64,000 nucleotides of DNA from an uncultured bacterium (GCA_905215855.1 CAJMRT010000004.1:1-64000); one strand, 5' to 3'. Numbered from the stretch's first letter, positions 25,175-35,044 are shown. Program-made: numbers and translations. Notes: a model not told the origin generated them from the letters alone.

Positions 25175-25361
25175 ATGGTCTTTATTTACTTTCCTTATCG
25201 ATTTCGTCAAGCGATAATCCATATTATAAAACCTGAAAAAGCCAAAATCAATAATAGCCTAAAATTAGTTTCTAAATTTGGCATTACTCACAAAGAAAAG
25301 AGGTAAGTTTTGTTGCACTTTACCTTTTTGAAAAGCGGTTGTAAATTTGTGTAATATATTA

Positions 25362-25390
25362 TTTACTTTTGCCGAGTTAAATATTATAAT
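25362..25390 (+). promoter_or_regulatory. Promoter of azlCD
   Basis: TTTACT (25362-25367), 17-bp spacer, TATAAT (25385-25390). In the leader, GCAAAATAT and ATATTTTGT form an inverted repeat around ATCTGCA (about 25403-25430), a possible regulator site. Confidence 0.6.
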
Positions 25391-25458
25391 AAAAGGTATG
25401 CTTGCAAAATATATCTGCAATATTTTGTAAAAAATGAATTTAAAGTATGGAGTTAAAA

Positions 25459-26202
25459 ATGGGTGGGAAAAATTTAATAAAATCTAACCGAAAGGTTATT
25501 CTTGAGGGAATGCGTGACGGTATTCCGATTGGCCTCGGCTACCTTGCCGTTTCGTTTTCACTCGGCATTGCCGCAAAAACTGCGGGACTTAATGCGTTTC
25601 AAAGCTTTCTTGCAAGTCTTTTGTGCAACGCATCGGCAGGTGAATATTCGGGCTTTACCGTAATTGCGGCTGATTCGTCATATTTTGTAATTGCGCTTGC
25701 AACCCTTGTTGCCAACGCAAGATATCTTCTTATGAGCTGTGCGTTAAGTCAGCGTATTTCAAAGGATACCTCGATTATCCACAGACTGTTGCTCGGATTT
25801 TTTGTTACAGACGAATTTTTCGGAATTTCAATTTCACGTTCGGGCAAGCTGAATCCTTTCTATACCTACGGTGCAATTCTCATAGGCTGCCCGTGTTGGG
25901 CATTCGGCAGTATGCTCGGCACAATTGCAGGCAATCTGTTGCCACTTCGTATTGTCAGCGCACTAAGCGTTGCACTTTTTGGAATGTTTCTTGCAATCAT
26001 CGTTCCGCCGTCAAGAAAGAACAAAACACTTCTCGGAATTGTACTTGTCAGCTTTGCGGCAAGTTTTGCATTTGCATATCTTCCCGTCATCAATCAGATT
26101 GACGAGGGTACACGCACGATTATTCTTACAATCGTAATTTCGGCAGCGGCGGCATTACTGTTCCCTGTCAAAGAAGAGGAGGAGAACGAAAATGTCGCAT
26201 AA
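25459..26202 (+). CDS. azlC: Branched-chain amino acid exporter, large subunit
   Basis: A 247-residue AzlC-family permease with about seven membrane segments. The conserved N-terminal segment DGIPIGLGYLAVSFSLGIAA and the N-A-R-Y-L motif (VANARYLLMSCALS) are diagnostic. The start is ATG 25459, 6 bases after GGAG; an upstream ATG at 25447 overlaps that ribosome site. With the small AzlD subunit (26192, overlapping by 11 bases) it exports branched-chain amino acids or their analogues. Confidence 0.92.
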   Translation: MGGKNLIKSNRKVILEGMRDGIPIGLGYLAVSFSLGIAAKTAGLNAFQSFLASLLCNASAGEYSGFTVIAADSSYFVIALATLVANARYLLMSCALSQRISKDTSIIHRLLLGFFVTDEFFGISISRSGKLNPFYTYGAILIGCPCWAFGSMLGTIAGNLLPLRIVSALSVALFGMFLAIIVPPSRKNKTLLGIVLVSFAASFAFAYLPVINQIDEGTRTIILTIVISAAAALLFPVKEEEENENVA

Positions 26203-26497
26203 TCCCTATATATACATACTCATTATGGCGGCTGTAACATTCGCAATCCGTGTTCTTCCGCTTACACTTGTTAAAAAGCAGTTTACAAACACATTTGTGC
26301 GTTCGTTTCTCTACTATGTGCCGTATGTAACGCTTTCGGTAATGACATTTCCGGCAATAATCAACGCAACTCACAGTCCGATTGCAGGCATTGCAGCCTT
26401 TGCGGCAGGTCTTGTGGCGGCATGGTTCAACGCAGGTCTTTTCAAGGTTTCATGCGTATGTTGTGCGGTTGTGTTCATTCTTGAATTTTTTGTGTGA
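26192..26497 (+). CDS. azlD: Branched-chain amino acid exporter, small subunit
   Basis: A 101-residue protein of the AzlD family with four hydrophobic segments and the conserved start IMAAVTFAIRVLPL. It overlaps the end of azlC and has GAGGAGGAG as ribosome site, so the two subunits are translated together. The family is needed with AzlC for transport activity. Confidence 0.9.
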   Translation: MSHNPYIYILIMAAVTFAIRVLPLTLVKKQFTNTFVRSFLYYVPYVTLSVMTFPAIINATHSPIAGIAAFAAGLVAAWFNAGLFKVSCVCCAVVFILEFFV

Positions 26498-26565
26498 CAT
26501 TTTTGACGCATAGCCTGTTGTTTAATTAGTTCGGAAAGTTTTGATTAACTGAAAGGATTTTTAAA

Positions 26566-27732
26566 ATGAAGTTTTTGCATATTTCGGATTTGCATATTGG
26601 AAAATATGTGAACGGCTACAGAATGCTTGATGATCAACGCTATATGCTTGAGCGGATTGTTGAGATTATAAAAGAAAAAAATCCTGACGCTTTGCTGATT
26701 GCAGGTGATATTTATGACAAGTCTTTGCCGTCTGCCGAGGCAGTTGAACTGTTTGACAGCTTTATGACTGAAATTGCAGGGCTTCACGGCAAAACAGGGT
26801 TGAAAACCTTTGTAATCAGCGGCAATCACGATTCGCCCGAAAGAATCGGTTATTTCAACAAGCTGATTGAACTCAACGGAATTTTTACCGACGGTGTGTT
26901 TGAAGGTGTTGCAAGAAAAAATACTGTTGAATGTGACGGGGAAAGGGTTAATATTTTCTCGTTGCCGTTTATCCGTCCGTCATTTGTGCGTAAGGTATAT
27001 CCCGAAGAATCGGCTAAAATTACCGACTATACAACTGCTGTCAGGGTTGTGTTTGCTCATTCCGAAATCAATGCCGATGAAACCAATATTTTGATTGCTC
27101 ACCAGTTTGTAACGGGCAGTGAAACCTCGGGTTCGGAGTCAAGCCTCGGTACGCTTGATAATGTTGAACCGTATGTTTTTGACCCGTTCGATTATGTTGC
27201 ACTCGGTCATATTCACGGTAAGCAGATTATGGGCAAAAACAAAAATATTGCTTATTGCGGTTCGCCGATAAAATATTCAAAAACTGAATGTCGCAACAAA
27301 AAATGTGTGATTTTCGGCGAGCTTTCAAACGGAAAATTAAATCTTGAAGAAATTCCCGTACAGCCGTTGCATGATATGAGAATCATAAAAGGAACTCTGC
27401 GTGAACTTGTAGAAAATCCGATATCCGACACATATGACGATAAAACCGATGACTATGTTTTTGCCGAGCTTACGGACGAAAATCCCGTTACAAATGCATT
27501 TTCAACGCTTGAAAATATCTATCCCAACATTATGGGGCTTGAATATGTCAACAGAAAAAAGAGCATTGAAATGACTCCCGAAATGTACGGTAAAACAGAG
27601 GGTAAGAGCAATATTGAACTATTTTCGGATTTCTATAAAATGCAGAACGGAAAAGAGATTGAACCCGAATCCGTAAAAATTATTGAGAGAATTTTCAAAG
27701 AAATCGGAGGTGTAAACGATGAAACCGATTAA
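26566..27732 (+). CDS. sbcD: Exonuclease SbcD (Mre11-type)
   Basis: A 388-residue metallophosphoesterase nuclease. Mn-binding motifs are in order: SDLHIG (8-13), AGDIYDKS near 46, SGNHDSPER near 86, the histidine of AHQFVTG near 178 and GHIHGKQ near 213. Together with SbcC it cleaves DNA hairpins and protein-blocked ends. Its 3' end overlaps sbcC by 14 bases. Length is normal for the family. Confidence 0.95.
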   Translation: MKFLHISDLHIGKYVNGYRMLDDQRYMLERIVEIIKEKNPDALLIAGDIYDKSLPSAEAVELFDSFMTEIAGLHGKTGLKTFVISGNHDSPERIGYFNKLIELNGIFTDGVFEGVARKNTVECDGERVNIFSLPFIRPSFVRKVYPEESAKITDYTTAVRVVFAHSEINADETNILIAHQFVTGSETSGSESSLGTLDNVEPYVFDPFDYVALGHIHGKQIMGKNKNIAYCGSPIKYSKTECRNKKCVIFGELSNGKLNLEEIPVQPLHDMRIIKGTLRELVENPISDTYDDKTDDYVFAELTDENPVTNAFSTLENIYPNIMGLEYVNRKKSIEMTPEMYGKTEGKSNIELFSDFYKMQNGKEIEPESVKIIERIFKEIGGVNDETD

Positions 27733-30700
27733 ACTGAAAATGAGCGCTTTCGGACCGTATGCCGATGTTGAAACGGTCGATTTTTCGGCATTTGACGGCA
27801 AAGGGCTTTTCCTCATAACAGGTACAACGGGTGCAGGCAAGACAACAATTTTCGATGCAATCTGCTTTGCTCTTTTCGGTGAAACAAGCGGTTCTTCACG
27901 AAACGGCGAAATGCTCCGCAGTAACTTTGCAAAACCGCTCACACGCACCTATGTTGAGCTTGATTTTGAACACAGGGGAAAGAAGTACCGCATCTTCAGA
28001 ACCACCTCGAATGAGGTCGCAAAAAAGCGTGGAACAGGCAGTAAAATAGAGGGTGCGTCAGCAGAGCTTGCCGGTGATGACATTACAACTCCGCTCACAA
28101 AAACGGGCGAGGTCAATAACAAAATCAGCGAAATTATCGGCTTGAAATGCGATGAGTACCGCCAGATTGCAATGCTTGCACAGGGTGAATTTAAGAAATT
28201 CATTGAGTCGGGAAGTGAAAAGCGGAGCGAGATTTTTCGCAAAATTTTTCACACGGACATCTACAAAGAATTTCAGGATAAATTGAAAACAGAGTCAGCC
28301 GAAAAGCTTGAAGAAAAGAAAAAAGTCTGCGAACTTATCAAGTCAAAAACTGTTGCCGTTGAAATCCCCGATGATGACAGCTTTGCCGAAATCAGCGATA
28401 AAATCAACCTCTATGCCGACAGAACAGACCTTACGGTAATTGATATTGAGCAATTTCTTTTGCACCTATCGGTACTTTCCGAGATGCAGAAAAAGGACAA
28501 TACAGAAATTGAAAAAAAGCGAAAAGAGCTTGAAAAGACAATTCTTGAGGAAGAAAAGAAAAAGGCTCTTGTAGTTGAAATTAATAATAAATTCGATACT
28601 CTTGATACCGAAAAGCTCCGCCTCGAACAGCTTTTGCAGAGCAAACCGCATTACGATGAAATGCTCAAAAAAGCTGAGAATGACGAAAAAATACTGTACT
28701 CCGTAAAGCCAAAATATGACAGCTTTGCCGAGTCACAGAAAAGATATGATTCGGCACTCAAAAACTGTAAAAATGCGGAAATAAACAGAAATTCCGCCGA
28801 AGAAAATTTGAAATTAAAACAGAATGTTTTTGCCGAGAAAAAGTCGCTTGAGGGCGAAATTGCAACGCTTAACGAGGAATCGGGAAAACTCCGTGCAAAG
28901 GAAGATACTTACAGAAAATATTTTAACCTTACGGCAAATTTGAGTGTATATGAATCAGTTTTGCAAAATTCTGACAAAGAAATTTCAAACAACAGAAAAT
29001 CTTATTCTGATACGGAAAATCTAAAGACAAAAGCGGAAAAATTTATCTCCGAAAACAGCGACACAGAGCAGAAAATCTTTGAAGCCAAGAGCAAAATAAC
29101 CGCATTGAAGGACAAATCAGGCAAGGCTGAAAGGCTTTCTGCCGAATATGAAAGCCTCGCAAAAATCAATGCAAAGTTGACTAATGCAAAAGCAGAATGT
29201 GCCGACCTTGCAAAGTCGGCAACGGCACTCAACAACGAGTACAACGAACAGCACAATATCTATATAATGAATATGGCAGGCGTGCTTGCCGACACACTCG
29301 AAGATGAAAAGCCGTGTCCCGTCTGCGGTTCATTGCATCATCCGAATCCGGCAAAACACAGCGAAAATGCCCCCGACAAGGATACACTCGATGCTTTAAA
29401 GGCAAGGTGTGAAGTTGCTGAAAATGCCGTTCATAAAAAGTCAAATGAGGTCACAAGGCTTGAAACGGAATCAGAATCCGCAAAAACAAATGTCACGGAA
29501 TTTGCGAATGCACTTGAGGTTGATGCCGAAACACTTTCATCTGAAATGATTTCACAGCTTTTGTCGGAACAAAAGAAGCAATTAAAAGCGCTTGAAAACG
29601 AAGCTTCTGACCTTGAAAAAGTCAGAGAACAGCGTGAGGTCTGCCAGGCTGAAATCTCAAGGTTTGATGAAAAGCTTAAAAAGCTTGACCTTGTTCATAC
29701 AGAATTAATCCGCAAAAATGCTGACGCAAAAAGCAAATATAATTCCGCAAAAGAAGAAACTGAGAGCCTTAAAGTGGAGATAAAATACTCATCGGTTGAA
29801 GAACTTTTGAATGCGGCAAAGGCTTGTGCCGACAAGGCAGAGCAGATTAAGTCTGAAATCGACCTTGCGCAAAGCGAGCTTTCAAAGGCAAAGTCAGATT
29901 TTGACAGCAAGCTTTCTGCTGAAAACGAAACTGCAAAACAGCTGAAAAGTTTTGAATCTGAACTTGAAAACAAAAAAACGGAGCTTGATATTGTTCTTTC
30001 AGAGAATAATATCTTGGAATGTCCCGATTTTAATTTGTTGACCGAAGATTCCATAAAAGAATTAAAACGAGAGGCAGAAATCTTTACCGATTCTCTGAAA
30101 AAATCTCGGGCAACGGTTGAAGCCTGTGAAAAATCAGTTGAAGGAAAGCAAAGGGAAGATGTCCTTAAAATCAATGAACTGATTGATAGCTATACTTCTG
30201 AAAAGGAAAAATGGGACAATCTTTATACCGCAGGCGACAGAAGTCTGCACAATAATCAAAACATTTACAACAGCGTTGAAAAGCTGAAAAATGACTTTGA
30301 AGAAAAGCTCAGAATAGCAGATGTTTACGAAAACCTCAAGAAAACCGCCAACGGTGAAATTGTTTCCGATAACAGCAAAATCACCTTTGAACGCTACATT
30401 ATGGGTTCGTATTTTGAACAGGTTTTGTACTATGCTAATCTGCGTTTTTCAAAAATGACTGGCGGTCGCTATGAAATTGTCCGTGGTGAAAGCCGTGACA
30501 AGCGAATCAGTGCAGGACTTGAAATCAGCGTTCGTGATAATTTTAACAACAAGGAAAGGGATATTTCATCTCTTTCGGGCGGAGAATCTTTTCAGGCGTC
30601 ACTTGCACTTGCACTCGGACTTTCCGACATTATTCAGCAGAGAAACGGCGGAATCAGACTTGATTCAATCTTTATTGACGAGGGATTCGGTTCACTTGAC

Positions 30701-30868
30701 AACGACAGCCTTGCCTCTGCAATTGAAACGCTGAATGACCTTACAGGCAACGGCAACCGCCTTGTGGGTATCATTTCCCACATAAGCGAGCTGAAAAACA
30801 GCATAGGCAACAAAATCGAGGTTGTCGGCACAAAGTTGGGCAGTTCAATAAAAATTATTACAGATTAA
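27719..30868 (+). CDS. sbcC: Exonuclease subunit SbcC (Rad50-type ATPase)
   Basis: A 1049-residue SMC-like ATPase. The Walker A loop GTTGAGKTTIFDAI is near residue 40; two long coiled coils flank the zinc hook CPVC near residue 530; the ABC signature SLSGGESFQASL and Walker B (IFIDEGFGSLD) lie near 945 and 985. It powers and opens access for the SbcD nuclease in repair of DNA hairpins and ends. Ribosome site GGAGG lies inside sbcD. A terminator-like hairpin follows at 30884. Confidence 0.95.
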   Translation: MKPIKLKMSAFGPYADVETVDFSAFDGKGLFLITGTTGAGKTTIFDAICFALFGETSGSSRNGEMLRSNFAKPLTRTYVELDFEHRGKKYRIFRTTSNEVAKKRGTGSKIEGASAELAGDDITTPLTKTGEVNNKISEIIGLKCDEYRQIAMLAQGEFKKFIESGSEKRSEIFRKIFHTDIYKEFQDKLKTESAEKLEEKKKVCELIKSKTVAVEIPDDDSFAEISDKINLYADRTDLTVIDIEQFLLHLSVLSEMQKKDNTEIEKKRKELEKTILEEEKKKALVVEINNKFDTLDTEKLRLEQLLQSKPHYDEMLKKAENDEKILYSVKPKYDSFAESQKRYDSALKNCKNAEINRNSAEENLKLKQNVFAEKKSLEGEIATLNEESGKLRAKEDTYRKYFNLTANLSVYESVLQNSDKEISNNRKSYSDTENLKTKAEKFISENSDTEQKIFEAKSKITALKDKSGKAERLSAEYESLAKINAKLTNAKAECADLAKSATALNNEYNEQHNIYIMNMAGVLADTLEDEKPCPVCGSLHHPNPAKHSENAPDKDTLDALKARCEVAENAVHKKSNEVTRLETESESAKTNVTEFANALEVDAETLSSEMISQLLSEQKKQLKALENEASDLEKVREQREVCQAEISRFDEKLKKLDLVHTELIRKNADAKSKYNSAKEETESLKVEIKYSSVEELLNAAKACADKAEQIKSEIDLAQSELSKAKSDFDSKLSAENETAKQLKSFESELENKKTELDIVLSENNILECPDFNLLTEDSIKELKREAEIFTDSLKKSRATVEACEKSVEGKQREDVLKINELIDSYTSEKEKWDNLYTAGDRSLHNNQNIYNSVEKLKNDFEEKLRIADVYENLKKTANGEIVSDNSKITFERYIMGSYFEQVLYYANLRFSKMTGGRYEIVRGESRDKRISAGLEISVRDNFNNKERDISSLSGGESFQASLALALGLSDIIQQRNGGIRLDSIFIDEGFGSLDNDSLASAIETLNDLTGNGNRLVGIISHISELKNSIGNKIEVVGTKLGSSIKIITD

Positions 30869-30883
30869 CATATCATATTATGC

Positions 30884-30920
30884 AGCGGAGCAGAGATTTT
30901 CTGTTCCGCTATTGTATTTT
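30884..30920 (+). terminator. Terminator of sbcDC
   Basis: AGCGGAGCAGA and CTGTTCCGCT (30884-30910) pair around GATTTT, followed by ATTGTATTTT. Confidence 0.65.
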
Positions 30921-30960
30921 AAAATTTATTGTGCTACAATGTAGTTAGCAAAGACTAACT
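30912..30960 (+). promoter_or_regulatory. Promoter and metal-type operator of the ZIP transporter
   Basis: TTGTAT (30912-30917), 17-bp spacer, TACAAT (30935-30940). AGTTAG-CAAAGA-CTAACT (30943-30960) covers the transcription start. The same GTTAGC-type repeat occurs at the enolase promoter (35506-35521). TTAGC/GCTAA half-sites resemble DtxR-family boxes. Confidence 0.55.
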
Positions 30961-30974
30961 ATAAGGAGGTCAAT

Positions 30975-31757
30975 ATGCTTTTAAACGGATTGATTATAAT
31001 TTTAATACCGTTTCTCGGAACATCACTCGGCTCAGCCGTTGTACTTTTTTCAAAAGGTGAGCTCAATCAAAAGCTGCAAAAATTTCTGCTCGGATTTGCA
31101 TCGGGAGTAATGATTGCGGCATCAATATGGTCGTTGTTGATTCCGTCGATTGAAATGGCAGAAAGTCAGAACATAGTTGCGTGGATTCCAGCGGCAGTCG
31201 GATTTTTGCTCGGAATTGGATTTTTGCTTTTGCTCGACAGCGTTATACCGCATATGCACCTTGACAGCGACAATCCCGAGGGCGTTCGTTCAAGCCTTTC
31301 AAAGAACACTATGCTCGTTCTTGCCGTTACCTTGCACAATATCCCGGAGGGAATGGCGGTAGGTGTAACATTTGTCGGAGCAATTTCCGATAATACCGGA
31401 ATAACCGTTGCAGGCGCATTGGCTCTTGCGGTAGGTATTGCAATACAGAATTTTCCCGAGGGGGCAATAATTTCACTTCCGCTCCATGCAGGCGGAGCGT
31501 CACGCAAAAAGTCATGCTTTCTCGGAATTATGTCGGGAGTTGTAGAACCTATCGGTGCTGTGCTTACGGTGATTTTTGCAGGAATAGCAGTTCCGTTGTT
31601 GCCGTATCTTCTATCATTTGCCGCAGGTGCAATGATATATGTTGTAACCGAAGAGCTTATTCCTGAATCACAAAACGGCAAGCATTCCAATATCGGAACA
31701 ATCGGTGTTGCAATAGGATTTACGCTGATGATGGTTCTTGATGTTGCTCTCGGATAA
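30975..31757 (+). CDS. ZIP-family metal transporter
   Basis: A 260-residue ZIP permease (zinc or related divalent ion uptake) with eight membrane helices. Metal-site residues are visible in VTLHNIPEGMAVG (helix IV, near residue 118) and AIQNFPEGAIISLP (helix V, near 158), and a cytoplasmic loop with HMHLDSD near 95 may bind metal. The ribosome site is AAGGAGG. The palindrome over its promoter suggests repression by a metal-sensing regulator. Ends close to the promoter of the next gene with no strong terminator. Confidence 0.92.
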   Translation: MLLNGLIIILIPFLGTSLGSAVVLFSKGELNQKLQKFLLGFASGVMIAASIWSLLIPSIEMAESQNIVAWIPAAVGFLLGIGFLLLLDSVIPHMHLDSDNPEGVRSSLSKNTMLVLAVTLHNIPEGMAVGVTFVGAISDNTGITVAGALALAVGIAIQNFPEGAIISLPLHAGGASRKKSCFLGIMSGVVEPIGAVLTVIFAGIAVPLLPYLLSFAAGAMIYVVTEELIPESQNGKHSNIGTIGVAIGFTLMMVLDVALG

Positions 31758-31797
31758 ATTTTTTTATAAAATCGGAAAATTTTCACTTTGCAAATTC

Positions 31798-31855
31798 TTG
31801 ACAAATTTGTCATATATTATATAATTAATGGTAAAGTTGTTGTGTAAAACAACTT
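31798..31855 (+). promoter_or_regulatory. Promoter and palindromic operator of the P-type ATPase operon
   Basis: TTGACA (31798-31803), 16-bp spacer, TATAAT (31820-31825). AAGTTGTT-GTGTAA-AACAACTT (31834-31855) is a perfect inverted repeat just after the start site. ACAAATTTGT (31801-31810) overlaps the -35. Confidence 0.65.
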
Positions 31856-31901
31856 AAATATATGTACATTTGTGCATATGAGTGTTAAAGGAGGACTTTA
31901 T

Positions 31902-32159
31902 ATGTTGAAAGTATTCAAGAACGAAAAATTATGGTGTGCAGTTGCAGGCGCAGCAGCAGTAATCGTAGGCAAAAAGATACTTAAAGCAGATAAAACCCGC
32001 AGTCTTGCAGTTACAGGTCTTGCAAAGGGTATGAAGCTTCAGAAAGATGCAAAGGCAGCTTTCCAGAATATGAAGGATGAAGCTTCGGATATCTGCTATG
32101 ATGCTAAAACAGAGGCAGGTATTCACGAAGATGCTGCCGCTGAAGAAGTGACAGAATAA
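31902..32159 (+). CDS. Small protein partner of the P-type ATPase
   Basis: An 85-residue protein with one hydrophobic N-terminal segment (WCAVAGAAAVIVGKKIL, residues 11-27) and a charged, mostly helical C-terminal half ending in acidic residues. It precedes the ATPase with a one-base overlap (TAATG), so it is surely co-translated. I recall small proteins of this type beside related ATPases in Clostridia but cannot state a function; a chaperone or membrane subunit for the pump is a guess. GGAGG ribosome site. Confidence 0.75.
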   Translation: MLKVFKNEKLWCAVAGAAAVIVGKKILKADKTRSLAVTGLAKGMKLQKDAKAAFQNMKDEASDICYDAKTEAGIHEDAAAEEVTE

Positions 32160-34285
32160 TGAAATTTAAAATTGTCTATGACAAGCCGCAGAGAATTCGT
32201 TTTCGCTGCGGCGCATATGCATTTGATAAGGAGTATGAGGGGGCAATCTATAATGTTGTGACCGCATCTCCTTATGTAAATTCGGCACAGGTAAGTTCTG
32301 CAAACGGCGGTATTCTTGTCAATTACACAAAGGGCAGCAGAAGTAAAATTATCGACCTTGTAAGAACTATTAATGTAAAAACTCTTAAAAAGAATGAACC
32401 GAGTGCAGAATTTGGAATTCAGAAGATTGACAGCGATTTTCATGACAATCTTTTCACTCTTGTTGCAAAGCACTATCTTTCAAAGATGTTCCTTCCTGCT
32501 CCGATAAGAACGGCAATCACTCTTTACAGAAGTGCAAAATATATTAAAAAGGCTCTCAAGACTCTTTGGAACGGTAAACTTACCGTAGATGTGCTTGACG
32601 GTGCATCTGTTGTGGCATGCTTGTGTCAACGCAAGTTCAAAACAGCCGCAACGGTTATGTTTATGCTCAGAATATCGGGCTTGCTTGAAGAATATACTCA
32701 CGCAAGGACAAAGGCGGTTCTCACAGACAGCCTTGCAATCAAGACCGACAGGGTATGGCTTGTTACCGATGACGGTGATGTTCTCATTCCGATTGAGGAT
32801 CTGCGTGTCGACGACAAAATCCGTGTTCAGACAGGCAAGGTTATTCCTGTTGACGGTGTTGTTGCAGACGGTGAGGCAACCGTAAACGAGTCGTCAATGA
32901 CAGGCGAGCCGTTGCCTGTATTAAAGCGTGAGGGAATTTCCGTTTATGCAGGTACGGTAATCGAAGAGGGCAGTATTGTTGTAACAGTCCGTCAGCTTGC
33001 GTCAAATACTAAAATCAGCAAGATTATTGAGCTTATCGGCAACTCCGAGGAACTCAAGGCAGGTGTTCAGAGCCGTGCCGAAACTCTTGCCGACAGAATT
33101 GTGCCGTTCAGCTTTATCGGATTTTTTGCAACTCTTATCTTCACAAAAAACATCACAAGGGCAGTTTCACTTCTTATGGTTGACTACTCCTGTGCAATCA
33201 AGCTGTCAACCCCGATTGCCGTAATTTCGGCTGTCAAAGAGGCGGCTGACAACGATATTACAATCAAGGGTGGAAAGTATCTTGAGGCTTTTGCAAACGC
33301 TGACACAATCGTGTTTGATAAGACAGGTACTCTCACAAACGCAGAGCCTGTTCTTGAAAAGGTTGTTGCATTCGGCGATTATACAGAGGACGAGGTTCTC
33401 AGAATTTCTGCCTGCCTTGAGGAGCATTTTCCGCACAGCGTAGCAAATGCCGTTGTAATCGGTGCTGAAAAACGAGGAATTTCTCACTCCGAGGAGCATA
33501 CCGAGGTTGAGTATGTTGTTGCTCACGGTATTGCAACAACACTTCACGGTCATCGTGCAATAATCGGCAGTAAGCATTTTGTTGTTGAGGACGAAAATGT
33601 TACCGTTACAAAGGAACAGCAGAATATTATTGACGAAAAATCCGGCTCATGTTCCGTGCTTTACCTTGCAATCGGCGGTGAACTTGCGGGCGCATTGTGC
33701 ATCAGCGATCCGCCTCGAAAAGAAGCAAAACAGGCAATTGATATGCTCAAAAAACAGGGCATAAAGAATGTTGTTATGCTCACGGGCGACAGCTACAGAG
33801 CCGCAAAGGCGACTGCCGCAATGCTCGGAATTACCGACTATAAGTGTCAGGTTCTCCCCGAGGACAAGCACAGATATGTTGAAGAAATGAAGCAGAACGG
33901 TCAGAAGGTAATTATGGTCGGTGACGGTATCAACGATGCTCCGGCACTTGCCGCCGCAAATGTTTCGGTTGCAATGAACGATGCGTCCGACATTGCCCGT
34001 GAAACTGCGGATATTACCATAAAAGGCTCTGATTTGCGTGCGCTTGTGCGTGTTCGCAAGTTGAGCAAAGACCTCATGAAACGAATCAACAAAAACTATC
34101 GTTTCATAATTGCTTTCAATTCGGCACTTTTGCTTTCAGGCTTTATGGGCGTTATTCAGCCGTCGGTTTCGGCATTTTTGCATAATGCGTCAACTATGAT
34201 GATTTGTGCAAAGAGTATGACTCCGCTGACAAAGAAAAATGATAAAGGCAAAGCTTTGTCACTTCCCGAAAAAGCAGAGCAGTAA
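32159..34285 (+). CDS. P1B-type (heavy-metal) ATPase with unusual SCA membrane motif
   Basis: A 708-residue transport ATPase. The phosphorylation site DKTGTLT is near residue 388, TGE (MTGEPLP) near 243, and GDGINDAPAL near 588. The helix that normally carries CPC or SPC reads DYSCAIKLSTP near residue 343, so a Ser-Cys-Ala replaces the canonical triad. The N-terminal domain (1-80) looks like a heavy-metal-associated fold without a CxxC pair. Substrate is therefore not predictable from the motif; Mn, Fe or Zn export are options. It is cotranscribed with the small protein at 31902 and controlled by the palindrome at 31834. Confidence 0.88.
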   Translation: MKFKIVYDKPQRIRFRCGAYAFDKEYEGAIYNVVTASPYVNSAQVSSANGGILVNYTKGSRSKIIDLVRTINVKTLKKNEPSAEFGIQKIDSDFHDNLFTLVAKHYLSKMFLPAPIRTAITLYRSAKYIKKALKTLWNGKLTVDVLDGASVVACLCQRKFKTAATVMFMLRISGLLEEYTHARTKAVLTDSLAIKTDRVWLVTDDGDVLIPIEDLRVDDKIRVQTGKVIPVDGVVADGEATVNESSMTGEPLPVLKREGISVYAGTVIEEGSIVVTVRQLASNTKISKIIELIGNSEELKAGVQSRAETLADRIVPFSFIGFFATLIFTKNITRAVSLLMVDYSCAIKLSTPIAVISAVKEAADNDITIKGGKYLEAFANADTIVFDKTGTLTNAEPVLEKVVAFGDYTEDEVLRISACLEEHFPHSVANAVVIGAEKRGISHSEEHTEVEYVVAHGIATTLHGHRAIIGSKHFVVEDENVTVTKEQQNIIDEKSGSCSVLYLAIGGELAGALCISDPPRKEAKQAIDMLKKQGIKNVVMLTGDSYRAAKATAAMLGITDYKCQVLPEDKHRYVEEMKQNGQKVIMVGDGINDAPALAAANVSVAMNDASDIARETADITIKGSDLRALVRVRKLSKDLMKRINKNYRFIIAFNSALLLSGFMGVIQPSVSAFLHNASTMMICAKSMTPLTKKNDKGKALSLPEKAEQ

Positions 34286-34322
34286 TTTTAGCGAATATTT
34301 ATAAGTGAATATTTCAAAAAAC

Positions 34323-34358
34323 AACCGCTGTCAGGTTTAATCCCGACAGCGGTTTTGT
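34323..34358. terminator. Bidirectional terminator between the ATPase and sdpI genes
   Basis: AACCGCTGTC (34323-34332) pairs with GACAGCGGTT (34345-34354), followed by TTTTGTG on the plus strand and A/T-rich sequence on the minus strand. Confidence 0.8.
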
Positions 34359-34364
34359 GCTTGA

Positions 34365-35033
34365 TTAAGCGGATTTTTTTACTTTTATATACGCATAGAT
34401 GTAGGCAACGGCAATGCTTATCAGAAGAATTGCAACCATAATAAATGTTGAATTTATTCCCTTTATGAATGAGCTTTCAATGATTGTCAAAACTCCGGTA
34501 ACTACAAAGGCAATTCCGCCGGCTCGGTTTGATTCATACCACGCCAAGTCACTGCTTTTAGTCCATGATGTTCTTACTCCGATAAACGAATTTCGTTTTG
34601 TTTTCGGAAGAAAGTTGCCTGCAATAATCAACATCAAACCCATAACCGTATTTATAATGAACGGCACATTATCTGTAAAAGTTGTGCTGTCGGGCTTTAA
34701 AACTGCCAGAATGAGAAACATCAATTGAAGAATATTGAAAGCCGCAATGATTGATGTCACATGTATCGCAGTGATTTTTGCATTGTTATTTATCTTTTCA
34801 ACGCTGTTTGTGCTGTATTTAGTATATATCTTGGTATACACCATGTAAAATGCATACATAAACAGAATGATTGCAGGGAAAATGAAGTTTTCATATTTTG
34901 AACCGTAACGGTCAACAGCACCGCTTGCGTTGTAGTGCATGGGAACGGTGTCATTCATAAAGAATATAAATACGGAAGTAAGCAAAGTGGGCAACAGCGA
35001 AAGTACAAGCATAATTTTATTCAGCTTTTTCAT
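34365..35033 (-). CDS. sdpI: SdpI-family membrane protein
   Basis: A 222-residue membrane protein with six or so helices. The N-terminal DUF1648-like segment (NDTVPMHYNASGAVDRYGSK) and the C-terminal SdpI signature (RNSFIGVRTSWTKSSDLAWYESNRAGG) are both present. SdpI in Bacillus protects against the SDP killing peptide and sequesters the repressor SdpR. Here sdpR lies 11 bases upstream but no sdpABC is in the window, so it may protect against other producers or act only as a sensor. Confidence 0.87.
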   Translation of the reverse strand: MKKLNKIMLVLSLLPTLLTSVFIFFMNDTVPMHYNASGAVDRYGSKYENFIFPAIILFMYAFYMVYTKIYTKYSTNSVEKINNNAKITAIHVTSIIAAFNILQLMFLILAVLKPDSTTFTDNVPFIINTVMGLMLIIAGNFLPKTKRNSFIGVRTSWTKSSDLAWYESNRAGGIAFVVTGVLTIIESSFIKGINSTFIMVAILLISIAVAYIYAYIKVKKSA

Positions 35034-35044
35034 AAAATCAACTC

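Noticed and set aside
25046..25306. 86-codon plus-strand reading frame
   Set aside because: It has no ribosome site, runs through the perfect terminator hairpin and has low-complexity Lys/Ile-rich content.
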